Of a stretch of DNA of 64,000 bases, positions 57,101 through 64,000 are shown in pieces. Where the stretch lies: assembly GCA_029262375.1 (NCBI GenBank), contig JAJCZM010000019.1, positions 1-64,000 on the forward strand, written 5' to 3'. The notes beneath the pieces are model-generated. The model ran no database searches, had not been told where the DNA came from, and worked only from the letters and a program-made list of their open reading frames with translations. A program made the position numbers and the translations under genes. Within the stretch, counting starts at the first letter, position 1. Each line of letters begins with the position of its first letter. This DNA comes from Deltaproteobacteria bacterium (lineage in GTDB: Bacteria; Desulfobacterota; Binatia; UBA1149; SPBQ01).

Positions 57101-58703
57101 CACCATCGTCAACGACAGGCGGCGTTCCCGGCTGGCAGTCATTAACTAGGTCGCAGACTTCAGTGCCATCGCAGAACTGACCGTTGTCACAGCTCGCGGG
57201 GTTGGGCTGATGCACTACCTGGTCGTTCGTCTCATCGCAGAAATCGACCGTACAGCTCACACCGTCATTCACGACAGGCGGAGTGCCGGGCTGACAATCA
57301 GAGACAGTGTTGCAGACTTCGGCACCATCACAGAAAGCACCGTTATCGCAGGCGCCGGCGTCCGGAGCGTGAATGATAACGTCGTTGGTCTCGTCGCAGG
57401 AATCGAGGGTGCACGAGACCCCATCGTCGGTTGCCGGCGGGGTGCCCGCCTGACAATCGTTCACCGCATCACAAGTCTCCACACCGTTGCAGAACAGCGT
57501 ATCGTCACAGCTGCCGTTGTTGGGTGTATGCGTGACCACGTCACCGACTTCGTCGCAGGCGTCGGCAGTACATCCGACTCCGTCGTCGATATTGACCGGC
57601 GTACCGGCCTGGCAATCATTTACCGCGTCGCAGGTCTCGATACCGTCGCAGAACTGGCCGTTGTTGCAGGCGGCGTCGACCGGCGTGTGAACGACGGCGT
57701 CCCCGATTTCATCGCAGGAATCAGTCGTGCAACTGACACCGTCGTCGACGGTGGGTGGAGTGCCGGCCTGGCAGTCGTTGACCGCATCGCAAGTCTCTAG
57801 GCCGTCGCAGAAAAGTGTATTGTCACAATTGCCGTTGTTCGGCGCATTCACGACCGCGTCGCCTACTTCGTCGCAAGAATCGTCCGTACAACCTACGCCG
57901 TCATCGATCACCGGCGCCGTGCCCGCCTGGCAGTCGCTCACCGCGTCGCAGGTCTCGGCGCCGTTGCAGAACAGCGTGTCGTCGCAGTTGCCGTCGTTCG
58001 CCGTATGCACGACGACGTCGCCCACTTCGTCACAGGTATCGTCCGTACAACCGACACCATCGGTCAGCGTCGGCGGCGTGCCGGCCTGGCAGTCGCTTAC
58101 CGGGTCGCAGGTCTCGGCGCCGTTGCAAAACAGGGTATCATCGCAATTGCCGTCGTTCGCCGTATGCACGACGACGTCGCCCACTTCGTCACAGGTATCG
58201 TCCGTGCAACCGACACCATCGGTCAGCGTCGGTGGCGTGCCCGCCTGGCAGTCGCTTACCGCGTCGCAGGTCTCGGCGCCGTTGCAAAACAGGGTATCAT
58301 CGCAATTGCCGTCGTTCGCCGTATGCACGACGACGTCGCCTACTTCGTCACAGGTATCGTCCGTGCAACCGACACCATCGGTCAGCGTCGGCGCCGTGCC
58401 CGCCTGGCAGTCGCTTACCGCGTCGCAGGTCTCGGCGCCGTTGCAAAACAGGGTATCATCGCAAACAGAATCGGTCGGTGTGCCGCCACCGCAGGTCGTG
58501 GTAGCGAAGGTGCAGGTCTCGCCGATCGTACAGCTCACGGCGTCGTCGCAGGGCTGAAGGTCGCAGCTTGGGTCCAGGCAATCGACCAACGAGTCCGAAT
58601 CGTTGTCGATTCCATCGGTGCAGTCGCTTTCGGCGAACGCGATGCCCGGGGTGAGGCACAGCGCGAAAATCAGCGCTGCGAGTATGCTTCCAAATCTGCT
58701 CAT
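54120..58703 (-). CDS. 1527-residue secreted protein of 53-residue six-Cys repeats
   Basis: The signal (SILAALIFALCLTPGIAFA) is followed by a short Cys-rich segment and seventeen near-tandem repeats of 53 residues. Each has six Cys at spacings 5, 5, 5, 13 and 4 (FCNGAETCDAVSDCQAGTPP then DDGVGCTDDTCDE). About four more diverged copies and other Cys-rich stretches follow. Some copies are almost identical in DNA. The last 150 residues are the shared domain (LDSLKLRGSVNLAD, VFKDKAAKIGQGSRDG). It ends with an intrinsic terminator. The repeat half DGVxCTxDxCD resembles Cys modules in other giant surface proteins, but the 53-residue unit is not one I can name. Confidence 0.8.
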   Translation of the reverse strand: MSRFGSILAALIFALCLTPGIAFAESDCTDGIDNDSDSLVDCLDPSCDLQPCDDAVSCTIGETCTFATTTCGGGTPTDSVCDDTLFCNGAETCDAVSDCQAGTAPTLTDGVGCTDDTCDEVGDVVVHTANDGNCDDTLFCNGAETCDAVSDCQAGTPPTLTDGVGCTDDTCDEVGDVVVHTANDGNCDDTLFCNGAETCDPVSDCQAGTPPTLTDGVGCTDDTCDEVGDVVVHTANDGNCDDTLFCNGAETCDAVSDCQAGTAPVIDDGVGCTDDSCDEVGDAVVNAPNNGNCDNTLFCDGLETCDAVNDCQAGTPPTVDDGVSCTTDSCDEIGDAVVHTPVDAACNNGQFCDGIETCDAVNDCQAGTPVNIDDGVGCTADACDEVGDVVTHTPNNGSCDDTLFCNGVETCDAVNDCQAGTPPATDDGVSCTLDSCDETNDVIIHAPDAGACDNGAFCDGAEVCNTVSDCQPGTPPVVNDGVSCTVDFCDETNDQVVHQPNPASCDNGQFCDGTEVCDLVNDCQPGTPPVVDDGVGCTADSCDEVGDVVVHTAVDAACENGQFCDGDATCHPILDCQPGTPPGLDDGVACTDDTCDEINDVVIHTANNGLCNNGTFCDGAEICDAINDCQAGTPPTIDDGVACTADSCDEVGDVVLHLPNHASCDDAQFCNGTEICDLVNDCQAGAPPVVDDSVGCTNDFCDETNDQVVHLPVDSLCDNTLFCDGVETCNVVLDCQAGVPPVVNDGVTCTTDSCDEVNDVVVNAPVDSACDNGQFCDGTETCDPLLDCQGGTPPVVNDGVGCTADSCDEVNDVVLNTPDDGFCANGIFCDGVETCDVVNDCQAGTPPVVNDGVGCTDDTCDETNDVVVNQPNDTLCDNGLFCDGTETCDAINDCQVGTPPVPDDGIGCTDDSCDEQNDVVVNLPVDLNCDNGQFCDGAEICDPALDCQPGVPPAEDGVGCTNDSCDELNDVVVNQVDDSNCIDAVACSIDVCDPVLDCQHIADQTQCADSGNLCGGGLICNPEFGCEAGPAVNCDDGVVCTVDLCDPLTGACSFVPNQEVCNNGLFCDGIEICDLFNDCETGIPFDCSDGVVCTFDSCDPLLDTCRSVAVDSACDDGLFCNGEEVCDAELDCGPGEFLACADNVDCTDDICDEVNRTCTHAANDANCDNGFFCDGVEVCNEVVDCQPGFAIDCTGSTNGCQSGFCNDITDSCDTQPDDLGCQNGIFCDGIETCGPTGTCDPGSPLDCTNLSTTCGVGFCDELTADCGVLPQNEGLACDDGDTCSTGDTCLGGVCVGSGSMCGDGFTDGACGEECDPPGGESCTGMDDLDSDGLFACEDPDCCSIFASGCGATCETINPCLQLSPAKGVMRIGGGALDSLKLRGSVNLADPSIVNPIEDGFGLALSNQNGLIYQARLFPGDLAERPRGPRRYVFKDKAAKIGQGSRDGIVQLRIQVRDTEVPPSYFFKIKTIGELSAATSPVITIHVFGVEDTAIMKATWKFTNVGWKLSKNSSTQATFPPSTCNGLP
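55770..58472 (-). repeat. 159-bp coding tandem array, 17 copies
   Basis: The period of 159 bases is exact between neighbouring copies at the 5' end of the gene: the same 22-base stretch recurs at about 58282 and 58441. The first four units are nearly identical in DNA, while later ones diverge to about half identity, which points to recent amplification at the N-terminal end. Confidence 0.85.
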
Positions 58704-59337
58704 CAGTTTCCTCTTCTCCGTAAGCCAGTACCTGCTGGTGCGAGAGGGTCATGCGCCGGAATTCGGCGCCGACGCTGACACTAACCGCATTTGCGTATGA
58801 CTGCAGCGAGCTAACTCTACGGTTCGCATCTTTCGCGACGCTGGCGCCGAGTGTCCCCCACCCGAACGAGGTCCGAGACGTGTGAAGTGGGCCGGACATT
58901 GCCCTGCATTTCCAGGAGCTTACAGAGCCCACAACGACAGCGATCCCAACATGGGCGACGGCGATAGTCGTAGGACATTCGACCCAGCGAACTATGCGCG
59001 CTGGATTCGGTGTTCGACTCATTGGGCGGCCACTCAGTTGGGGGTGTTAACGCGAACCAAGCGAAGATATAGCCCCGTTATCCGAACCTCTGCAAGAGGG
59101 GGAGCGTTGCACAACGAAGGTTCGTTACACGCGGCATGCAAGAATGCATACGCGACTATAGGCTCGCAATACGCCGCGAATCGCACGCCGCCCGTACACC
59201 GCCTGAAAACCGTTGGCTCGCACACCTCCACTCGGCCCCGACTTGCGCGAAGCGCGCCAAACGGCATTGACAGCGCCCCCATTTGTAGGTCAGCGTAAGC
59301 GTCGAAGTCTCGTGCAACGACCCACGCGACCGAAACC
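58704..59337. other. 634-base divergent intergenic region
   Basis: No credible gene is visible on either strand, and no riboswitch consensus was recognised. This is long for a window where most gaps are under 200 bases. It must carry the promoters of two divergent exoprotein genes. An imperfect palindrome, GCATGCAAGAATGCAT, lies at about 59136-59151. Confidence 0.4.
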
Positions 59338-59364
59338 ATGGACTCAGTAAAGGAGCCAGACAAC

Positions 59365-60768
59365 GTGCACGACCTCTCTCAGCCCCAGAGCTTTACGCAG
59401 CGGCGACTCGCGCGACCCGCGGCAGTCGCACTCGCGACCATAGTGACGCTCGCCGCAGCATCTGCGCCGGCGGCGACGACAAGTATCGCCGTTCGCGGCG
59501 GCACCGCCCCGGAACCATTCTCCACCTTTCGTGTGTTGCAGCGACCGGCCGTCGGCGACGCCGCTGGTATCGCAACCGTTGTGTTCGACTCCAAGATCCG
59601 GTCGACCGTGGCAGGTAGCCTTCGCGGCATCTTCTCGGCAGACACCGTGGCCCCCTCCGCGACAGTCGCACTCCAAGGGGATCCCGCTCCCCCCACGTTC
59701 TTTCGCGAACAGCGTCGCTTCAAGCATCCTACTATCAACGCTTCGGCGATCACCACGTTCCAAGCCACCTCAGCAGGCGGAGATCGTGGCATATATCGAG
59801 ATGGCGGGATCGCAGTCACCGTGGTGGGCGATACGCCCCCCGGCGGCCTGCAAGGTACGCTGAGCCGATTCACCCGCCCGCAAATTACCGACAACGCTGG
59901 TGTCTTGTTCCATGCGACATTGACGTCCCCTGCCCTGGTAGTCACGGGTGCCGGCATCGTTGCGATCGATACGATCCTGATGAGATGTTTCGGCGGTGAT
60001 CTCGATTGCACAACCCTCGCCGGCGGCGGCGGCTTCGGTACAGGCACCGCAGAGGCACTGGTCGTCAAGAACGACCCGATTCCTGACCGCCCGGGCCGCT
60101 TCATATGCGAGCTATTCAACGATGGAGCGCACGCCAGCGATTGGGGCATCGCGTTCCGAGCGCAGACGAAATCGGACTGCGGAGACATTGCGGAGGATCC
60201 GCTGATCGGGTTCTTCCGACTACCGTACGGCGGAGCCATAGAGACGATCGCGTTCCAGGAAGAGGCCTCCAACCCGTTTCCTGGTGTCGGCGGCAGCACC
60301 TATGCATCGTTCGCCAACGCACCTGCCATAGAAGACGACGGCATTGTAGCCTTCCTCGCGCAGACCGAAGGCCTCGTGAAAGAGTCGATCATCTTCCGCT
60401 GCAACCCGAGCGTATGCCCGGCAACCTTCGCAGTTGACGTCGTTCGACCCTCCACATTGGTTGCTCCCAGCACGACCGTTAAGCAGTTCATCGAAGTGGA
60501 TATCTCCAACGTCGCCGACATCTCTTTTCGAGCGCGAGTGGATGACACCGCCGCCGGCTCGCGTGGCAAAGGAATCTACATATATCGAAATGCCTCGGGC
60601 CTCTTCGACCGCCTGGCCGTGAAAGGCGACCTCGTTCCGGGCGGCCTCGGTGCAGAGTATCGACGCATTTTCCTACCGGACTTGAGCCCTGCCGGACGCC
60701 TCACGTTCCGCGCCAAGGTGCGTAGCCCTGGTGGTCAAAACACCATCCAGATCTACCTAGTCGATTAG
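59365..60768 (+). CDS. secreted repeat protein, DUF7453-like
   Basis: AAGGAG 9 bases before GTG 59365 sets the start; an in-frame ATG at 59338 has no such site. The 467-residue product has a signal (AAVALATIVTLAAASAPAAT). It then has about five loose repeats of 80 residues with GxxxPxxF...P.I...G...F.A...G..GIY/F, such as GDPAPPTFFREQRRFKHPTI and GDTPPGGLQGTLSRFTRPQI. That resembles the 'NxxGxxxF' tandem-repeat exoprotein family. The function is unknown. It ends with an intrinsic terminator. Confidence 0.65.
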   Translation: MHDLSQPQSFTQRRLARPAAVALATIVTLAAASAPAATTSIAVRGGTAPEPFSTFRVLQRPAVGDAAGIATVVFDSKIRSTVAGSLRGIFSADTVAPSATVALQGDPAPPTFFREQRRFKHPTINASAITTFQATSAGGDRGIYRDGGIAVTVVGDTPPGGLQGTLSRFTRPQITDNAGVLFHATLTSPALVVTGAGIVAIDTILMRCFGGDLDCTTLAGGGGFGTGTAEALVVKNDPIPDRPGRFICELFNDGAHASDWGIAFRAQTKSDCGDIAEDPLIGFFRLPYGGAIETIAFQEEASNPFPGVGGSTYASFANAPAIEDDGIVAFLAQTEGLVKESIIFRCNPSVCPATFAVDVVRPSTLVAPSTTVKQFIEVDISNVADISFRARVDDTAAGSRGKGIYIYRNASGLFDRLAVKGDLVPGGLGAEYRRIFLPDLSPAGRLTFRAKVRSPGGQNTIQIYLVD

Positions 60769-60783
60769 ATCGACCGACACTTC

Positions 60784-60815
60784 AGGGGGAGCCAAACCAG
60801 GCTCCCCCTTTTTTC
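60784..60815 (+). terminator. rho-independent terminator
   Basis: The perfect stem AGGGGGAGCC / GGCTCCCCCT with loop AAACCA is followed by TTTTTTC, 16 bases after the stop of the DUF7453-like gene. Confidence 0.9.
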
Positions 60816-60830
60816 GCTCCCCCTTTTTTC
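60801..60830 (+). repeat. 15-bp exact tandem duplication of a terminator half
   Basis: GCTCCCCCTTTTTTC occurs twice in direct succession (60801-60815 and 60816-60830). The second copy lacks its own left arm but could pair with the same left arm as an alternative hairpin. Confidence 0.85.
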
Positions 60831-60950
60831 ATTGATCGCGCGGCCCGCAGCCGTCACGTTGTCTGACTATGTTGTCGCAGAGCGCATGCTATGCGCGATC
60901 GCACGGCATTGGTGCAGAATGCAACAACCTGCCATGCGCATCAGGCATAG

Positions 60951-60973
60951 CCCCCTTACGAGGGGGAATTTTT
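60951..60973 (+). terminator. orphan intrinsic terminator
   Basis: CCCCCT-TACG-AGGGGG followed by AATTTTT is a short but standard terminator in the gap between the DUF7453-like and beta-helix genes (60769-61164). No coding gene ends here, so it may close an untranslated RNA starting after 60830, or attenuate read-through into the beta-helix operon. Confidence 0.5.
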
Positions 60974-61164
60974 GCGCCAGGTGGGGTTCACAGCCCGATC
61001 CGGCCGGACTATGCTCGACTGACTGTCCATCGTCGACTCGGCCCCGAATCGCCAACAACGACGGGCATGTACACGACACCTGTACCCGCATGAAGCGCAC
61101 ATCCATGAAACGCATCCACGAACCTTCAAATCGCCGATTCTCACATAAGGAACAGCCAATCAGA

Positions 61165-61863
61165 ATGATCTCCATCAAGCGCGGGCTTTTGGCCCTAGGA
61201 TTCACCCTTCTCGCTGCCCTGCCCGCGACCTCATCGCAAGCGGCAGCCGTTTGCGGCGACGATGTCGACGGCACTCGTGTCGCCTGCGAATGCGGCAGCA
61301 TCGTCGTCAGTGACACAACGCTACGCATCGACGATCCGATCGTACTGAAACGTTGTGAGAGCAACGGCCTGCTCGTGAGAGCGAGTTCCGAAGCCAAGTC
61401 GATTCACCTCGATCTTGCGGGGCTATCGCTGCAGGGCTCGGGCGCCGGAACGGGCATTCGCGTGCTGCGCGGTGGAAGCCAGGGCGCAGTCATCGTAGGC
61501 GGTCCGAGCGTAGGTGCCGGCCAAGTTGTCGGATTCCGAACCGGGATCAGCGCGCGAGGAACCAGTGCGCTTGCCGAGCTACGCAACGTTCGCGTCGAAT
61601 CGAACTCACGAATCGGCGTCGCGGTTGAATCCCATTCCGCGATCCTCGTAGGCGTAGTCGCACTTTCCAACGGCGGCGACGGCGCTCACATCGGAGGACG
61701 CAACATCGACGCGCGTGGGTTGGAGTCCTACTCCAACAAAGGTGCCGGTATCGCACTGAGCGGCTCCGGCCACAGTGTTCACGGCCGCAGCGCGGACAAC
61801 GGAACGGCTGCCGTCACGCAGCGCGGACGTACCGAACTGCAGTCGGTCGAGGTGTCGCGATGA
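61165..61863 (+). CDS. secreted right-handed beta-helix repeat protein
   Basis: The start at ATG 61165 gives a signal peptide at once (RGLLALGFTLLAALPATSSQAAA) in a 232-residue protein; the frame is open from 60832. The mature part has CGDDVDGTRVACECGSIVVS, then short beta-helix coils (GTGIRVLRGGSQGAVIVGGP, LAELRNVRVESNSRIGVAVE, NIDARGLESYSNKGAGIALS). It is a small passenger-like surface protein. The TGA overlaps the next ATG (ATGA), so the two genes are coupled. Confidence 0.7.
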   Translation: MISIKRGLLALGFTLLAALPATSSQAAAVCGDDVDGTRVACECGSIVVSDTTLRIDDPIVLKRCESNGLLVRASSEAKSIHLDLAGLSLQGSGAGTGIRVLRGGSQGAVIVGGPSVGAGQVVGFRTGISARGTSALAELRNVRVESNSRIGVAVESHSAILVGVVALSNGGDGAHIGGRNIDARGLESYSNKGAGIALSGSGHSVHGRSADNGTAAVTQRGRTELQSVEVSR

Positions 61864-64000
61864 GACACCTGAAGACGCTCCACCTTACAGCTGCCCTGGC
61901 AGTGACCATGGCCCTGCCCTTACCGGCGCAGGCCGTTTTTACGGCCGACGAAATCTGTGCACCAACGGAAGACCCTTGCCAGATTTCGACGACGGTCATC
62001 GTGAACAGCGGTGCAGACCTGGATTTCGGTCTGCGCAGCGTCGAGATCATCAACGGCGGTCAGATCGATTCGGGCGCAGGCGACTCGATCCTACGCTGCG
62101 GCTCGTTTTCGGCTGACGGCGGCACGACTCCGGGAATCAAAGCGCGCGGTCCAAGCGGCGCGGGTTCAACCGACGGCGGTTTCTTCACGATCCAAGCACG
62201 GCGCGACTGCTCGTTGGACTCTGACGTTCTCTGCACCAGCGATCGCGGCTGCCAGTTCGGCGACTGTTCCGTCGGCGTATGTTCCGGCAACACTTCCCAG
62301 GCCTGCGCCAACAATGATCAGTGCTCGCTCGGCCCATGCGGCACGGGCAATACGTGTACCGGCGCACCCAATCGCACGTGCGGAACCAATGGTGACTGCG
62401 AATTCGGCACGTGTTCGGTCACCGTCTGCTCGCTCAACCGTACGCGCCAGTGCGCGAGTAACAGCGACTGCGACGCCGGCGTTTGCGACGGTCCTACGGG
62501 TAACATCGTCTTGAATCGTAAGGTTCGCGCCGACGGATTCGAGGCCGGCGGTATCACGCTCAGCGCTGCCGGTTCGATCACCGTCAACCAATCGATCGAT
62601 GCGCAAGCGACGAATACGGAGTCCGACGGCGGACTGGTCGAGTTGGAGACCGGCGGCACCCTGACTGTCAACGCCAACATCAAGGTCACCGGTGGCGGAC
62701 TCTCGGCGGGCGGGGAAGTCTGTCTGCTCAGCGGCGAGGACATCGTCATCGCCGCCATCATCGATGCAGACGGTGGCGACTTCGATGCAGGCCTCATCGA
62801 GATCGATGCCGATCGTGACGTCCTCGTTTCTCAGGATTTGAGCGCGAGCTCGCAAAACGGCGAAGGCTTCGGCGGAGAGATCGCCATCTTCGCGGGCCGT
62901 GACATCATTTTCTCGGGCACGGCGCGGCATCACGCGAACGGGCACATGTCTTCCGAGAACTTCGGCGGCGACGGTGGCGCGCACGACTATACCGCTAGTC
63001 GCAACATTAGCATCGCGTCGGGCGTAAACTTCGAATCCCACGGCGCCGCGCCGGACGGATCAGGCGACGCCATTTCCTTCACTGCAGACGGCGACATTAC
63101 CGTGAACGGCGACATCCGCACCAAAGCTCAGGGCGCGTCGGGATCCGGCGGAATTATCGAGTTGACTGCAGACGGCATCATCACCGTCGCCACTACTGCG
63201 GTACTCGATGCCGGCGGTACCGCCGGCGGTGGTGGCGATATCGACATCTTCGGAAGCAGCGATATGTCGCTCTCCGGACTGATCGATAGCGTTGGCACCA
63301 ACGGCGGCTTCGGCGGCGGCATCCTGATCGATTCGGACGGAACGCTCGACGTGAACGGAACCATTTCGGTCGACGGCACCCCGTTCGGCGAAATCGCAGG
63401 CAGCATCGACATAGAAGCCTGCCGCATGAACATCAATAACGGCGCCCTCATCGACAACAAGAACGCTTCAGGCGACAACCTGTTCACGGCACGCGAGCGA
63501 ATTTCAATTCTGTCCAGTGCCGAGGTCAGTGCGCACGCCACCGGTTCCAACACGATCATCTACAGAGACCCTGCGAAGCCGCCGGAAGTCGACGGCACCG
63601 TAAGCCCGAGTGCAATCCTAATATTGGATGAGAACCTGCTCGGCTGCCCCGTGTGTGGAAACGGCGAGCTGGAACAGGGCGAAACCTGCGACGACGGCAA
63701 TCTTTCGGGAGGCGACGGCTGCAGCGCCGACTGCCAAGATGAAAATTGCATCGCACAGACTCCCGGATATCCGGGCGTTCCGCTTTGCGACGACGGCAAC
63801 GGCTGTACGCAGGACGCCTGTATCGACAGCATCTGCGAGAGCATCACAAATTGCGACGATGGAATCGCCTGCACGACGGATTCGTGCGGGCCCGACGATC
63901 AGTGCATCCACTCGCCGGTCCATGCGGCCTGCGACGACGGCAACCAGTGTACCGTCGATAGCTGTAGCGTGACGGTCGCGTGCGTAAACGCCGACTTCAA
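61860..64000 (+). CDS. large beta-helix/Cys-repeat exoprotein, 3' end beyond the window
   Basis: ATG 61860 overlaps the previous stop, and the frame is open to the end: 713 residues with no stop seen. A signal (LHLTAALAVTMALPLPAQA) precedes beta-strand-rich sequence. A Cys-rich segment of four-Cys units follows (CTSDRGCQFGDCSVGVC, CASNSDCDAGVC). Many Gly/Asp-rich beta-helix turns (GGDFDAGLIEIDADRDVLVS, GSSDMSLSGLIDSVGTNGGF) come next. From about residue 600 there are DUF4215-like repeats: CGNGELEQGETCDDGN, CDDGNGCTQDACI and CDDGIACTTDSC. It is probably a giant adhesin. Confidence 0.8.
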   Translation, partial: MRHLKTLHLTAALAVTMALPLPAQAVFTADEICAPTEDPCQISTTVIVNSGADLDFGLRSVEIINGGQIDSGAGDSILRCGSFSADGGTTPGIKARGPSGAGSTDGGFFTIQARRDCSLDSDVLCTSDRGCQFGDCSVGVCSGNTSQACANNDQCSLGPCGTGNTCTGAPNRTCGTNGDCEFGTCSVTVCSLNRTRQCASNSDCDAGVCDGPTGNIVLNRKVRADGFEAGGITLSAAGSITVNQSIDAQATNTESDGGLVELETGGTLTVNANIKVTGGGLSAGGEVCLLSGEDIVIAAIIDADGGDFDAGLIEIDADRDVLVSQDLSASSQNGEGFGGEIAIFAGRDIIFSGTARHHANGHMSSENFGGDGGAHDYTASRNISIASGVNFESHGAAPDGSGDAISFTADGDITVNGDIRTKAQGASGSGGIIELTADGIITVATTAVLDAGGTAGGGGDIDIFGSSDMSLSGLIDSVGTNGGFGGGILIDSDGTLDVNGTISVDGTPFGEIAGSIDIEACRMNINNGALIDNKNASGDNLFTARERISILSSAEVSAHATGSNTIIYRDPAKPPEVDGTVSPSAILILDENLLGCPVCGNGELEQGETCDDGNLSGGDGCSADCQDENCIAQTPGYPGVPLCDDGNGCTQDACIDSICESITNCDDGIACTTDSCGPDDQCIHSPVHAACDDGNQCTVDSCSVTVACVNADF

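Noticed and set aside
54891..57149. 752-residue open frame antisense to the 53-residue repeat array
   Set aside because: It exists only because the repeated, Cys-rich coding strand has no stops in one antisense frame. Its product repeats with the same 159-bp period, and the sense frame has a signal peptide, a terminator and a family-like C-terminus.
55770..58472. CRISPR-like array (regular 159-bp periodicity)
   Set aside because: The whole period is coding and conserved. There are no short repeats with unique spacers and no cas gene.
30528..64000. PEP-CTERM, LPXTG or autotransporter sorting signals on the exoproteins
   Set aside because: None of the complete C-termini has the motif plus helix plus basic tail, or a C-terminal beta-barrel strand. 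The last gene's end is outside the window.

Overview
The window is GC-rich, intron-free, densely packed bacterial DNA on both strands, with clear Shine-Dalgarno sites. A housekeeping sigma factor (rpoD), two PQQ-dependent dehydrogenases, an F420/LLM-type oxidoreductase, a DUF6502-DUF5666 pair and many very large Cys-rich repeat exoproteins with signal peptides suggest an uncultured Gram-negative lineage formerly placed in 'Deltaproteobacteria' (Myxococcota- or Binatota-like). That placement is inferred from gene content; no rRNA or tRNA gene was recognised to settle it.

Region 1 (1-30.5 kb) is mostly metabolism and envelope upkeep. It holds a glycerophosphodiesterase/acetolactate-synthase-like operon, a membrane FMN glutamate-synthase-like protein, a cupin, an AsmA protein, a quinohemoprotein alcohol dehydrogenase, a TadE-like protein, a PAS protein, a radical SAM protein, sulfate adenylyltransferase and an FG-GAP lipoprotein. 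An EthD/SDR pair and a thiolase follow. A minus-strand run of FATP-type acyl-CoA synthetase, LLM oxidoreductase and PQQ dehydrogenase looks like a small catabolic operon. An NfeD-like protein, a nitroreductase and rpoD with its terminator close the region.

Region 2 (30.5-42.2 kb) holds a 1176-residue Cys-rich repeat exoprotein, a GST-like protein and an alpha/beta hydrolase. Next is a DUF6502-DUF5666 operon whose promoter is covered by an 18-bp inverted repeat. A pilin-like protein, a hybrid histidine kinase and a convergent LuxR-type response regulator complete it.

Region 3 (42.2-64 kb) is an exoproteome island. Nearly every gene is secreted and repetitive: CGDG-type Cys repeats, a 53-residue six-Cys repeat in at least 17 copies, FG-GAP propellers, a TolB/dockerin protein and beta-helix proteins. 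Three of these proteins share a C-terminal domain of about 140 residues that I do not recognise. The only cytoplasmic gene in this stretch, a hydrolase-adenylate cyclase fusion, is broken by an in-frame amber codon. The last gene runs off the window. The best candidate for something undescribed is this island with its shared C-terminal domain; the next best is the operator-promoter of the DUF6502-DUF5666 operon.
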